From assembly GCA_900552935.1 (NCBI GenBank), contig USBN01000034.1, positions 1 through 16,771 of the forward strand: DNA of 16,771 bases, given 5' to 3'. This document shows, one piece after another, positions 1 to 7,403 of the stretch. Every line of letters begins with the position of its first letter. Within the stretch, counting starts at the first letter, position 1. The position numbers and the translations under genes are program-made. The notes beneath the pieces are model-generated. The model was not told the DNA's origin. It saw only the letters and a program-made list of their open reading frames with translations, and made no database searches. This DNA comes from an uncultured Coriobacteriaceae bacterium. GTDB lineage: Bacteria > Actinomycetota > Coriobacteriia > Coriobacteriales > Atopobiaceae.

Positions 1-2
1 AG

Positions 3-956
3 GCGGTTGGCACCGCCATCGATATGGACGCTACCGTCAAGAAGATCTCGACGGATGTCATGAGCCTGCCTGCGAGCATCACGCTCGATGATTCCTGCCT
101 CGTCCAGGCCAAGGTCACGCAGGATGAGCCGAGCCTGGCCGCCGCCGCCCAGAACGCGAATCGCTTCATGAAGGCGGACATCCCGCTTACGCTCAACGGC
201 ATGCAGGCCGGCGAGGTCACCCGCACCCAGATCTCGAACTGGATCGCGCTGGATGACCAGCTCAACGCCACGATTGACGCCAACAAGCTGAATGAGTGGC
301 TTAAGACCGATTTCTGCGCCCTGTATGACACCCGCGGCGCGGAGCGTACCTACACGCGCCCTGACGGCAAGCAGGTCACCGTTCCGGCCGGCACGGGTCA
401 TTGGGAGAACCTCTATGGCTGGACCATTGACGAGGAGGCTCTGGCGCCCATGCTCCAGCAGGCTGTCGAGGCCGGCTCTACGGATCCCATCGCGGTCCCC
501 ACGAAGCACGAGGCCAACGCCGCTCCTGATGCGGGTCGCAGGGATTGGGGCAATCGCTACATCGATGTTGACCTTACCGAGCAGCATGTTCGCATGTACG
601 ACGACTCGGGTGCGGTCATCTGGGAGTCTGACTGCGTCACCGGTGACCACTCCAAGGGCCATGACACGCCCACGGGAGTCTTCACGCTCAACGGCAATCG
701 CGCATCCGGAGACGTCGAGCTCCGCGGTGCCATCGATCCTGCGACGAAGCAGCCGTCCTACATCAGCCACGTGAAGTACTGGATGCCCTTCATCGATAAC
801 CTCTGGGCTTTCCATGACGCGAGCTGGCGTGGAAACTTTGGCGGCACCATCTATCAGTACGCCGGCAGCCATGGGTGCATCAACCTGCCATCCGATAAGG
901 CCGCTGACCTCTATTCCGCAACTCAGGTCGGAGACGTGGTGGTCGTTCACTACTAG
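3..956 (+). CDS. L,D-transpeptidase (YkuD domain), C-terminal part, 5'-truncated
   Basis: The open frame continues to the left edge without a start or SD, so the N-terminus lies outside the window; the Met codon at 24 is probably internal. The C-terminal third is a YkuD/L,D-transpeptidase domain. It carries the signature His (in FHDASW), a spacer, then SHGCINLP with the catalytic Cys codon at 876-878. The family makes 3-3 cross-links in peptidoglycan outside the membrane, using an acyl-enzyme on that Cys. The preceding ~170 residues resemble the peptidoglycan-binding-4 type spacer common in Gram-positive YkuD proteins (weaker call). Any signal peptide or membrane anchor would be in the missing part. 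The gene ends at TAG 954-956, with no terminator-like hairpin before fbp. The family is sure; its exact cell-wall role is inferred. Confidence 0.9.
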   Translation, partial: AVGTAIDMDATVKKISTDVMSLPASITLDDSCLVQAKVTQDEPSLAAAAQNANRFMKADIPLTLNGMQAGEVTRTQISNWIALDDQLNATIDANKLNEWLKTDFCALYDTRGAERTYTRPDGKQVTVPAGTGHWENLYGWTIDEEALAPMLQQAVEAGSTDPIAVPTKHEANAAPDAGRRDWGNRYIDVDLTEQHVRMYDDSGAVIWESDCVTGDHSKGHDTPTGVFTLNGNRASGDVELRGAIDPATKQPSYISHVKYWMPFIDNLWAFHDASWRGNFGGTIYQYAGSHGCINLPSDKAADLYSATQVGDVVVVHY

Positions 957-980
957 GCCTCGCTCATTTCCTATAGTAAG

Positions 981-1002
981 TTGACCAGTAAATCGTGGTC
1001 AA
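981..1002. promoter_or_regulatory. Perfect 7-bp inverted repeat (operator-like dyad) upstream of fbp
   Basis: TTGACCA (981-987) and TGGTCAA (996-1002) are exact reverse complements separated by 8 nt, giving a 22-bp dyad typical in size of a dimeric repressor or activator site. A good -10 hexamer, TATAGT, lies at 972-977 and would place the transcription start at about the left arm. Alternatively TTGACC itself could act as a -35, but the matching -10 is poor. No T-tract follows, so it is not a normal terminator. The binding protein is unknown. Confidence 0.5.
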
Positions 1003-1086
1003 TCTATGGGCATCCTGGAACTGTGCGTTAAAAACGGCGCGTGCGTCATACCATGGCAGGACGTCCATCGACCACGGGGGTGCGCC

Positions 1087-2997
1087 GTGCCGCAGTGCTT
1101 TGCCACAGAGCAGCAGATCAAGTACCTGACGCTTCTCTCTGAGAAGTTCCCTACCTGTCAAGCCGTTTTCACCGAGGTCATCAACCTCGAGGCAATCCTC
1201 AACCTGCCTAAGGCGACGGAGCATTTCATCTCGGACGTCCATGGTGACTTCGAACAGTTCGACCACATCATCAACAACTGCTCCGGCGTTATTCGCGAAC
1301 GCGTCCGCGCGGTGTTTCGCCATCGCCTCACCCCGAGCGAGCAGGCGGAACTCTGCACGCTCGTCTACTATCCCGATGAGAAGCTCAGGCGCATTAAAGA
1401 GGCGAAGCAGGACACGCCTTCCTGGTATAGGGCCTCTCTCGGCATGCTTATCGAGCTCGCCCGTTACTTGTCGGATGCCTACACTCGCTCAAAGGTGCGC
1501 AAGGCAATGCCGGTGGCGTACGCCTACATAATCGACGAGCTCCTCCATGCGAGCCCCGGCGAGCAGGCCGATCGCGCCGCCTATCACGGGCGCATCATCG
1601 AGTCGATCATCGAGACGGGAAGCGCCGGTCACTTCATTCGCAGCCTGGCGTCGCTCATCAAACGCCTTGCCGTCGATCATGTGCACGTTGTGGGAGACAT
1701 CTATGACCGCGGCGCCCACGGCGACGCCATCGTAGACCGCCTCTTGCGCTACCACTCGCTCGATATCCAGTGGGGCAACCACGATATCTGCTGGATGGGT
1801 GCCGCTGCTGGTTCCGCCGTGTGCGTGGCGACCGTCGTGCGCAACAACGTCCACTATGACACCCTCGACATTCTCGAGGGCTCTTACGGCATCCAGCTCC
1901 GCGAGCTTGCGCTCTTTGCAGAGAAGACCTACCGCGACGGCGAATCGCTGAGTCCCACCGAGAAGGCCATCTCCGTCATCATGTTCAAGCTTATGGGACA
2001 GGTGATTGCTCGTCGTCCCGAGTTTGACATGGGGGATAGGCTTCTTCTCGAGCATGTGAATGCTGAGAGGGGCACGGTCCGTATCGGCGGGCACGAGTAC
2101 GAGCTCACCACGAAGGACTTCCCAACGCTCGATCTGAAGCATCCATACGAGCTGACGGAGGACGAGCAACGCGTCGTCACGAGCCTCGTGGACAGTTTCA
2201 CGAACAGTCGTCGCCTCCGCCGCCACGTTGACTTCCTTTATGAGCATGGCTCTGTCTACCTTGCCTACAACGGCAACCTCCTCTTCCATGGCTGCGTTCC
2301 CATGCGCAAGGACGGCAGCTTCCGTCCGATCAGGGTGGGGGACCGTCACATCGCCGGCCGCGCGTACCTCGACGCGTGCGACCGTATCGCCCGCCGTGCC
2401 TGGCACGATCACTCCGAGGAGACGCTCGACTGGATGTGGTACATGTGGTGCGGCCTCTCGAGTCCGCTCGCCGGTCGCAAGGTGAAGACTTTCGAGCGTA
2501 CCTTCGTGAAGGACCGCTCGACGTGGGTCGAGGACCAGGATCCCTACTTCGAGCTCGCCTGCAGGCCCGATGTCTGTCAGCACGTGCTCGAGGAGTTTGG
2601 CCTCTATGGCGAGGACGGCCACATCATCAACGGCCACACGCCCGTGTCGAAGGCCTCCGGAGAGACCCCGATCCGTGGCGCCGGCAAGCGTCTCGTCATC
2701 GACGGCGGCTTCTGCCGTGCCTACCACTCGAAGACGGGCATCGCTGGCTATACGCTCATCGTTGACGCGAATGGCATGAGGATAAAGGCGCATCGCCCTT
2801 ATGACGAGATAGGCGACGTCGTGGCAGACCGTGGCGACATCTACTCCGATGATGACCAGCTCGAGGTGAATCCTCGTCCGCTGAAGGTCGCGGACACGGA
2901 TACGGGCGCTCACATTCGCGCCCAGATCGATGACCTGACGGCCCTTCTCGACGCCTACCGAAACGGCGATCTGCCTGAACGCGGTGACGCTGCCTAG
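1087..2997 (+). CDS. fbp: Fructose-1,6-bisphosphatase class III
   Basis: Hydrolyses fructose-1,6-bisphosphate to fructose-6-phosphate, the committed step of gluconeogenesis, in the cytoplasm. It belongs to the large Firmicutes-type class III enzymes (B. subtilis Fbp, about 670 aa), which have a calcineurin-like metallophosphatase core. Counting from the GTG at 1087 (636 aa), metal and catalytic motifs are SDVHGD (residues 49-54), GDIYDRG (203-209), GNHD (230-233) and NGHTP (515-519). The conserved N-terminal EVINLEAILNLPKATEHF segment precedes the first motif. I chose GTG 1087 because GGGGGTG at 1076-1082 can act as SD. The in-frame ATG at 1006 (663 aa) has no SD and sits just beside the upstream dyad, and the extra 27 residues look unlike the family. 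The gene is monocistronic or read through into ftsH, since no terminator is visible after it. Confidence 0.93.
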   Translation: MPQCFATEQQIKYLTLLSEKFPTCQAVFTEVINLEAILNLPKATEHFISDVHGDFEQFDHIINNCSGVIRERVRAVFRHRLTPSEQAELCTLVYYPDEKLRRIKEAKQDTPSWYRASLGMLIELARYLSDAYTRSKVRKAMPVAYAYIIDELLHASPGEQADRAAYHGRIIESIIETGSAGHFIRSLASLIKRLAVDHVHVVGDIYDRGAHGDAIVDRLLRYHSLDIQWGNHDICWMGAAAGSAVCVATVVRNNVHYDTLDILEGSYGIQLRELALFAEKTYRDGESLSPTEKAISVIMFKLMGQVIARRPEFDMGDRLLLEHVNAERGTVRIGGHEYELTTKDFPTLDLKHPYELTEDEQRVVTSLVDSFTNSRRLRRHVDFLYEHGSVYLAYNGNLLFHGCVPMRKDGSFRPIRVGDRHIAGRAYLDACDRIARRAWHDHSEETLDWMWYMWCGLSSPLAGRKVKTFERTFVKDRSTWVEDQDPYFELACRPDVCQHVLEEFGLYGEDGHIINGHTPVSKASGETPIRGAGKRLVIDGGFCRAYHSKTGIAGYTLIVDANGMRIKAHRPYDEIGDVVADRGDIYSDDDQLEVNPRPLKVADTDTGAHIRAQIDDLTALLDAYRNGDLPERGDAA

Positions 2998-3046
2998 CTT
3001 TTCAATAATCGCTCGGATGTCTGTTTCAGGACCGTCCGCTTGGGTA

Positions 3047-3078
3047 TCCTTGACTCCATCTAAAGCCGGAGCCAAGGA
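3047..3078 (+). promoter_or_regulatory. Hairpin sequestering the ftsH ribosome binding site
   Basis: TCCTTGACTCC (3047-3057) can pair with GGAGCCAAGGA (3068-3078): 11 positions with one A-C mismatch and a 10-nt loop. The 3' arm contains AAGGA (3074-3078), the only SD of ftsH (ATG at 3085), so the folded mRNA would hide the SD completely. Transcripts must start upstream of 3047 for this to form. A possible -10 (TATCCT, 3045-3050) would instead start transcription inside the hairpin. The structure is seen; its regulatory role is inferred. Confidence 0.4.
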
Positions 3079-3084
3079 CGGACA

Positions 3085-4977
3085 ATGAACGACAAGAAAA
3101 AGCGCCAATCGATGATCTTGTACGTGATCATCGCCATCGCGGCGATCGTCGCGTTGCAATCGGTGGTGTACCCAAGCCTCGAGCGCGCCCAGGTGCGTGA
3201 GGTCTCGTACAGCGAGTTCATCGATATGGTCGATGACAACAAGGTTGACGAGGTCAGCCTCGACACCAACAACGGCAAGATCACGTTCACGAGCAAGGAC
3301 GAGGAGAACGTCACCTATCGAGCCACCATGTGGCCCAATGACGACACGCTCTCTGAGCGCCTGAACAAGCACAATGTCACCTATTCGGCCCAGATCGCAG
3401 ACCAGAACTCCGGGCTGTGGATGTACATGCTGCTCGTCTACGGCCTGCCCGTGCTTCTGGCGATCGTTGGCGGTATCTGGCTTAACCGTCGCATGAAGAA
3501 GATGATGGGCGATGACGGCCCGTCCATGAACTTCGGCGGTGGTGGCTTTGGCATGGGCGGCGGACTCGGCAAGAGCCACGCCAAGGAGGTCAAGGGCACC
3601 GAGACGGGCGTCAAGTTCGCGGACGTCGCCGGCCAGGACGAGGCCAAGGAGTCGCTCCAGGAGATCGTCAGCTTCCTCAAGAACCCCGGCAAGTACACCG
3701 AGATTGGTGCTCGCTGTCCGCGCGGCGCGCTTCTCGTTGGCCCTCCGGGTACGGGCAAGACGTTGCTTGCAAAGGCCGTCGCTGGTGAGGCTGGCGTTCC
3801 GTTCTTCCAGATCGCCGGTTCTGAGTTCGTCGAGATGTTCGTCGGTCGTGGTGCCGCGAAGGTCCGCGACCTGTTCAAGCAGGCCAAGGAGAAGGCTCCC
3901 TGCATCATCTTCATCGACGAGATTGACGCCGTGGGCAAGAAGCGCGATGGCTCCCTCAACTCCAACGACGAGCGCGAGCAGACCCTGAACCAGCTCCTTT
4001 CCGAAATGGACGGTTTCGATAACCAGAAGGGCATCGTGGTGCTTGCCGCGACGAACCGCCCCGAGTCCCTCGACCAGGCGCTTCTGCGTCCCGGCCGCTT
4101 CGACCGCCGCATCCCCGTCGAGCTCCCTGACCTCGCTGGTCGCGAGGCCATCCTTCGCATCCACGCGAATGACGTGAAGATGGAGAATGGCATCGACCTT
4201 GGCGTCATCGCTCGTTCGACGCCTGGTGCCTCTGGTGCTGACCTCGCAAATATCATCAACGAGTCCGCCCTGCGCGCCGTCCGCTTTGGTCGTAAGCGCG
4301 TGACCCAGGAAGACCTCGTCGAGTCGGTCGACGTCGTCATCGCTGGTGAGAAGAAGAAGTCGACCGTTCTCTCCGAGCACGAGAAGGAGGTCGTCGCCTA
4401 CCACGAGACGGGCCATGCCATTGTCGCCGCGGCTCAGAAGGGCTCCGCCCCCGTCTCCAAGATCACCATCGTTCCGCGTACCTCTGGCGCCCTCGGCTTT
4501 ACCATGCAGGTCGAGGAGGACGAGCACTTCCTCACGACCCGCCAGGAGGCGAAGAACAAGATCGCCGTCCTGTGCGGTGGCCGCGCCGCCGAGGAGATCA
4601 TCTTCGGCGAGATGACGAGTGGTGCAAGCAACGATATCGAGAAGGCAACCTCCATCGCCCGCGCCATGGTCACCCAGCTCGGCATGAGTGACAAGTTTGG
4701 CATGGTCGCTCTCGGCCAGCAGCGTAACCGTTACCTGGGCGGCGGCGCCGAGCTCACCTGTTCGGAGGGAACCGCGCAGCAGATCGACGCGGAGGTACAG
4801 CGTCTGGTCGAGGAAGGCCATCAGACCGCCCTTAACACGCTTAAGGCCCATCGCTTCAAGCTGCATGAGATTGCCCACTATCTCCAGAAGAAGGAGACGA
4901 TCACGGGCGAGGAGTTCATGAACATCTTCACGCGTGACGACGGCTTCGCGCCTACGCTTCCTAAGACTCAGGAATAG
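3085..4977 (+). CDS. ftsH: ATP-dependent zinc metalloprotease FtsH
   Basis: Membrane-bound hexameric AAA+ protease that extracts and degrades damaged membrane proteins and some cytosolic regulators. At 630 aa it has normal family length. Order: short cytoplasmic tail, TM1 (about residues 9-28), extracytoplasmic domain (30-110), TM2 (111-132), Gly-rich linker, then the AAA module. The module has Walker A GPPGTGKT at 219-226, Walker B IIFIDE with D278/E279, and a second region of homology around RPGRFDRRI. The M41 peptidase has HETGH with zinc ligands H440 and H444, catalytic E441 and likely third ligand D517. The pore loop is MFVGRGAAKVRD rather than the common FVGVGASRVRD, but the aromatic-hydrophobic-Gly core is kept. 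ATG 3085 is preceded by AAGGAC. It stands alone between fbp and a strong hairpin. The SD-occluding hairpin suggests post-transcriptional control. Confidence 0.97.
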   Translation: MNDKKKRQSMILYVIIAIAAIVALQSVVYPSLERAQVREVSYSEFIDMVDDNKVDEVSLDTNNGKITFTSKDEENVTYRATMWPNDDTLSERLNKHNVTYSAQIADQNSGLWMYMLLVYGLPVLLAIVGGIWLNRRMKKMMGDDGPSMNFGGGGFGMGGGLGKSHAKEVKGTETGVKFADVAGQDEAKESLQEIVSFLKNPGKYTEIGARCPRGALLVGPPGTGKTLLAKAVAGEAGVPFFQIAGSEFVEMFVGRGAAKVRDLFKQAKEKAPCIIFIDEIDAVGKKRDGSLNSNDEREQTLNQLLSEMDGFDNQKGIVVLAATNRPESLDQALLRPGRFDRRIPVELPDLAGREAILRIHANDVKMENGIDLGVIARSTPGASGADLANIINESALRAVRFGRKRVTQEDLVESVDVVIAGEKKKSTVLSEHEKEVVAYHETGHAIVAAAQKGSAPVSKITIVPRTSGALGFTMQVEEDEHFLTTRQEAKNKIAVLCGGRAAEEIIFGEMTSGASNDIEKATSIARAMVTQLGMSDKFGMVALGQQRNRYLGGGAELTCSEGTAQQIDAEVQRLVEEGHQTALNTLKAHRFKLHEIAHYLQKKETITGEEFMNIFTRDDGFAPTLPKTQE

Positions 4978-4982
4978 GTGAT

Positions 4983-5014
4983 GGGGCTCCCCAGGCCATG
5001 TGCCGGGGAGCCCC
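4983..5014 (+). terminator. Strong GC hairpin after ftsH
   Basis: GGGGCTCCCC (4983-4992) pairs perfectly with GGGGAGCCCC (5005-5014). An inner GGC/GCC pair (4994-4996 with 5002-5004) extends the stem past one bulged A and leaves a 5-nt loop. It begins 6 nt after the ftsH stop. No T-tract follows, so termination efficiency is uncertain; it may equally be a 3'-end stabiliser. Confidence 0.6.
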
Positions 5015-5024
5015 TGCGCTATTA

Positions 5025-5047
5025 ACGTCCGGGACGTCATCTATGAT
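5025..5047 (+). promoter_or_regulatory. Candidate acyltransferase promoter with small palindrome
   Basis: TATGAT (5042-5047) matches the -10 consensus at 5 of 6 positions. Just upstream, ACGTCC (5025-5030) and GGACGT (5032-5037) form a 13-bp palindrome that would sit between the -35 and -10 regions, a position suited to a repressor. No good -35 is seen at the expected distance, so the promoter call is weak. Confidence 0.3.
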
Positions 5048-5099
5048 GGTATCCGGGCGTTATTTGGTTGGATCAATCGAGAGACATGAGGGAGGCGAC

Positions 5100-6233
5100 G
5101 TGGGAGCAGGCGCAAGCAAGAGGGATGTGGGGCTCGATCTTCTTAGGTGCGTGGCGATGTTTGCCGTCGTCGCGGTTCACGCCGTCCCGTATCTCGGGGC
5201 TGTGTGCGGCGCCGATGTCACCGAGGGTCTCGCGAAGCTCTTCCTTCTCTGCGATCCGGTGTTCTTCGCCCTCTCGGGCTATTTCGCAATCCGGCCGCTC
5301 AAGGGAACGTTGCGCGACTATTACCTTGGTAAGTTCGTGAGCGTCGTCGTGCCGATCATCGTCTATTCCATCGTGGCCTATGCCTTTGCGGCGAGGTTTG
5401 GCTATCTGGGCGCTCTGGGGCTTGACGGGGGCGTTTCTTCCGCCGTTTCCCCCGCGGGCTACCTCGCCTTTGCGTCGAGCATCATCTCTGGCGCGTGGTG
5501 GTTCGTCCCCGTTCTCATGCCGATGCTCCTGGGTGCCCCGTTCCTGTTCGTCATGTTTGAGGCCCTGAGTGACTCTCAGCTCAGGCTTCTCGTCAAGGTC
5601 GTTATAGCGCTCTCCCTCTGGGGCGTCGCCTGCGATCTCGTCGCCTCACTTTCTGCGTTTGGCGTGACCTGGGCGCCTGACCTCTCCTCGACCCTGCTTC
5701 ACCTCATTCCGGCGCGCATGGAGCCGCTCTTTGGATACCCGCTCTTCTTCTGCATGGGGTATGCGATCCGTCGCCTCGGGCCGGTCACGTCGGGCGAAGT
5801 CCGCAACCACGCCCTTCTTATTGGTCTTCTCTTCTGGGCTGGCGACGCCCTCCTCGCGCAGTTCGGCTTTGAGCGCTCCAACCCCAGCCACCTTTGGGTT
5901 TTCTCCACAGCGGGAGCGTTCGTGCTTGCGGAGAGGGTTCGCGTGAGGGGCTCTCGCGCAACGCGTTTCATAGAGTGGACGAGCCGCCGCAGCTATTCGG
6001 TCTATCTGTTTCAAGCCGCTGCTATCGTACTCGTCTTTGGGCATGCTGACCTTGCGGCTTTTGATGGGACCACACGCGTCTGGCTCTGGCTGGTGGCGAC
6101 CTTTGCCTCGTACGCGCTCTCATGGTGCGCGGCATCCGTTCTTGACACCGTACTTCTCGCTCCCATTCAGCGCTTACTCAGACGAGCCTTCGGGATAGCT
6201 GGTACTCGGCGAGTATCAACTGAGGCTAACTAA
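5100..6233 (+). CDS. Acyltransferase 3 family membrane protein
   Basis: Predicted integral-membrane O-acyltransferase of the OafA/acyltransferase-3 family, which moves acetyl or other acyl groups from cytoplasmic donors to surface glycans or lipids. I chose GTG 5100 (377 aa) because GAGGGAGG lies at 5088-5095; upstream ATGs (4998, 5043, 5046) lack an SD, and 4998 lies inside the ftsH hairpin. Near the N-terminus is RDVGLDLLR, followed by R16-X10-H27, the conserved Arg/His pair of the family in the first helix, and then FFALSGYF. About ten hydrophobic helices span the rest, ending in a basic tail. No SGNH domain is fused. The substrate cannot be read from the sequence and no linked surface-polysaccharide cluster is nearby. 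Codon choice is more mixed than in the neighbouring housekeeping genes. The stop codon overlaps the left arm of the perR operator dyad. Confidence 0.85.
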   Translation: MGAGASKRDVGLDLLRCVAMFAVVAVHAVPYLGAVCGADVTEGLAKLFLLCDPVFFALSGYFAIRPLKGTLRDYYLGKFVSVVVPIIVYSIVAYAFAARFGYLGALGLDGGVSSAVSPAGYLAFASSIISGAWWFVPVLMPMLLGAPFLFVMFEALSDSQLRLLVKVVIALSLWGVACDLVASLSAFGVTWAPDLSSTLLHLIPARMEPLFGYPLFFCMGYAIRRLGPVTSGEVRNHALLIGLLFWAGDALLAQFGFERSNPSHLWVFSTAGAFVLAERVRVRGSRATRFIEWTSRRSYSVYLFQAAAIVLVFGHADLAAFDGTTRVWLWLVATFASYALSWCAASVLDTVLLAPIQRLLRRAFGIAGTRRVSTEAN

Positions 6234-6287
6234 TTAGTAGAAAATACTTATTGATATCTAGTCGCAATTGGATATACTACTAATTAG
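6230..6287 (+). promoter_or_regulatory. perR promoter flanked by an 11-bp inverted repeat
   Basis: TTGATA (6251-6256) and TATACT (6273-6278) with a 16-nt spacer form a strong sigma-70-type promoter, each hexamer 5/6. It is bracketed by CTAATTAGTAG (6230-6240) and its exact reverse complement CTACTAATTAG (6277-6287). The right arm covers the end of the -10 and the expected start site, while the left lies upstream of the -35. Each arm contains the self-complementary octamer CTAATTAG; centres are 50 bp apart. This fits autorepression by the adjacent PerR, though the sequence is not the Bacillus Per box. Confidence 0.7.
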
Positions 6288-6309
6288 CTCACATAAGGAA
6301 GGAGGGAAC

Positions 6310-6735
6310 ATGGCAGCAAGAAACACGGTCCAGAAGACCATCATTCGTGACGCGCTTGTCGGACTTGCTAATCATCCCACGGCGGATGAGGTCTATGAGG
6401 CCGTTCATGCCACGCATCCCTCTATCAGCAGGGCAACGGTCTTTCGCACACTTTCGAGGCTCTCGGATGAGGGAGTGGCATTGCGCGTCAGAATCAACAA
6501 CGGCGCGGACCACTTCGACCATCAGACCTTCCCGCACTACCACGTTCACTGCGTCGAATGCGGCAGGGTGGATGACGTGATCATGCCCGCCGTTGATGAT
6601 CCGGCACTTCTCGACGAGAGGGCATCTGCCGTATCTGGGTACGCTGTGAGTGGACACGAGCTTCAGTTCGACGGCGTGTGTCCGGCTTGTCAGAAGGCGC
6701 ATGAGGTTGCCTCGTCCCAGGTGAGCGAAGCTTAG
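6310..6735 (+). CDS. perR: PerR-type Fur family metalloregulator
   Basis: Cytoplasmic DNA-binding repressor, 141 aa, of the Fur family. The N-terminal winged helix (HPTADEVYEAV to SISRATVFRTLSRL) is followed by a dimerisation/metal domain. Aligned by eye with B. subtilis PerR, the regulatory-metal ligands are all present: H22 (H37), D70 (D85), H76 (H91), H78 (H93) and D89 (D104). The structural zinc cysteines are also present: C81/C84 and C124/C127. Asp rather than Glu at the D85 position favours a peroxide sensor over an iron-sensing Fur. Start ATG 6310 has AAGGAAGGAGG just upstream; an in-frame ATG at 6268 lies in the promoter and is rejected. It is first in a likely operon with rubrerythrin, the classic peroxide-defence pairing in anaerobes. 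Ligand mapping is by recall of the family, not by a computed alignment. Confidence 0.88.
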   Translation: MAARNTVQKTIIRDALVGLANHPTADEVYEAVHATHPSISRATVFRTLSRLSDEGVALRVRINNGADHFDHQTFPHYHVHCVECGRVDDVIMPAVDDPALLDERASAVSGYAVSGHELQFDGVCPACQKAHEVASSQVSEA

Positions 6736-6775
6736 ACATCTCGGTCAGCAATGGCCGTCATGCATAGGAGAGGAT

Positions 6776-6797
6776 GGCGGTGCCTGGGAGCGCCGCC
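6776..6797 (+). promoter_or_regulatory. Intercistronic hairpin between perR and rbr
   Basis: GGCGGTGC (6776-6783) pairs with GCGCCGCC (6790-6797), one G-U pair included, around a 6-nt loop. There is no T-tract, and the strong rbr SD starts 6 nt later. It could shield the 5' end of a processed rbr message or partly attenuate it. No convincing separate rbr promoter is visible in 6736-6815. Confidence 0.4.
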
Positions 6798-6815
6798 ACA
6801 ACAAAGGAGGATCAT

Positions 6816-7403
6816 ATGGATAAGTGGGTTTGCAAGGTTTGCGGTTACATCTCCGCGGGCGCCGAGCCGCCCGCGGAGTGCCCGGTCTGCCACGCTCCGG
6901 CCAGCGCTTTCGAGAAGGTCGAGGGTGAGCTCACCCTCGCCGCCGAGCACGAGTACGGCATCTATGACAAGACCGTCAAGGACAACCCTGAGATCTCTGA
7001 CGAGGACAAGGCCTACATCCTCGAGCAGCTGAAGGCCAACTTCACCGGCGAGTGCTCTGAGGTCGGCATGTACCTCTGCATGGCCCGCATCGCTCACCGC
7101 GAGGGCTACCCTGAGGTCGGTCTCTACTGGGAGAAGGCCGCTTACGAGGAGGCCGAGCACGCCGCCAAGTTCGCGGAGCTCCTTGGTACCGAGCTTGAGC
7201 CGAACATGAAGGCCACCACGAAGGACAACCTTGCTTGGCGCGTTGACTGCGAGTTTGGTGCCACCCAGGGCAAGTTCGAGCTTGCCTCCTGCGCCAAGAA
7301 GAACGGTCTCGACGCCATCCACGACACCGTCCACGAGATGGCTCGTGACGAGGCCCGTCACGGCAAGGCCCTCAAGGGCCTGCTCGAGCGCTACTTCGGC
7401 TAA
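6816..7403 (+). CDS. rbr: Rubrerythrin with N-terminal rubredoxin domain (reverse rubrerythrin)
   Basis: Cytoplasmic non-haem peroxidase that reduces hydrogen peroxide (and often O2) in anaerobes, using electrons passed from a rubredoxin-like FeS4 site to a diiron site. The 195-aa protein has the rubredoxin knuckles first: CKVCGY (C6, C9) and CPVC (C22, C25). The ferritin-like four-helix domain follows, with the diiron motifs E112-x-x-H115 and E179-x-x-H182 and further acidic ligands such as E79. This domain order is the reverse of classical rubrerythrin. Start ATG 6816 has a near-perfect SD, AAAGGAGG, at 6803-6810, and codon bias is very strong; both suggest high expression. It follows perR in the same operon and overlaps the next gene by one base. 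Confidence 0.95.
   Translation: MDKWVCKVCGYISAGAEPPAECPVCHAPASAFEKVEGELTLAAEHEYGIYDKTVKDNPEISDEDKAYILEQLKANFTGECSEVGMYLCMARIAHREGYPEVGLYWEKAAYEEAEHAAKFAELLGTELEPNMKATTKDNLAWRVDCEFGATQGKFELASCAKKNGLDAIHDTVHEMARDEARHGKALKGLLERYFG

Noticed and set aside
1489..5040. Very long minus-strand open frame (about 1183 codons) opposite fbp and ftsH
   Set aside because: It runs antisense across two well-conserved genes with full catalytic motifs and their intergenic gap. Its translation is a Leu/Val/Asp/Arg-rich mirror of biased codons with no domain I recognise. Strong third-position GC bias explains such open antisense frames.
4998..5099. Longer acyltransferase start inside the ftsH terminator hairpin
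   Set aside because: No SD, and the added residues are not membrane-like or family-like. GTG 5100 has a strong SD and sits just before the conserved RDVGLDLLR.
6268..6309. Upstream ATG for perR
   Set aside because: It lies within the -35/-10 spacer of the predicted promoter; ATG 6310 has the SD.
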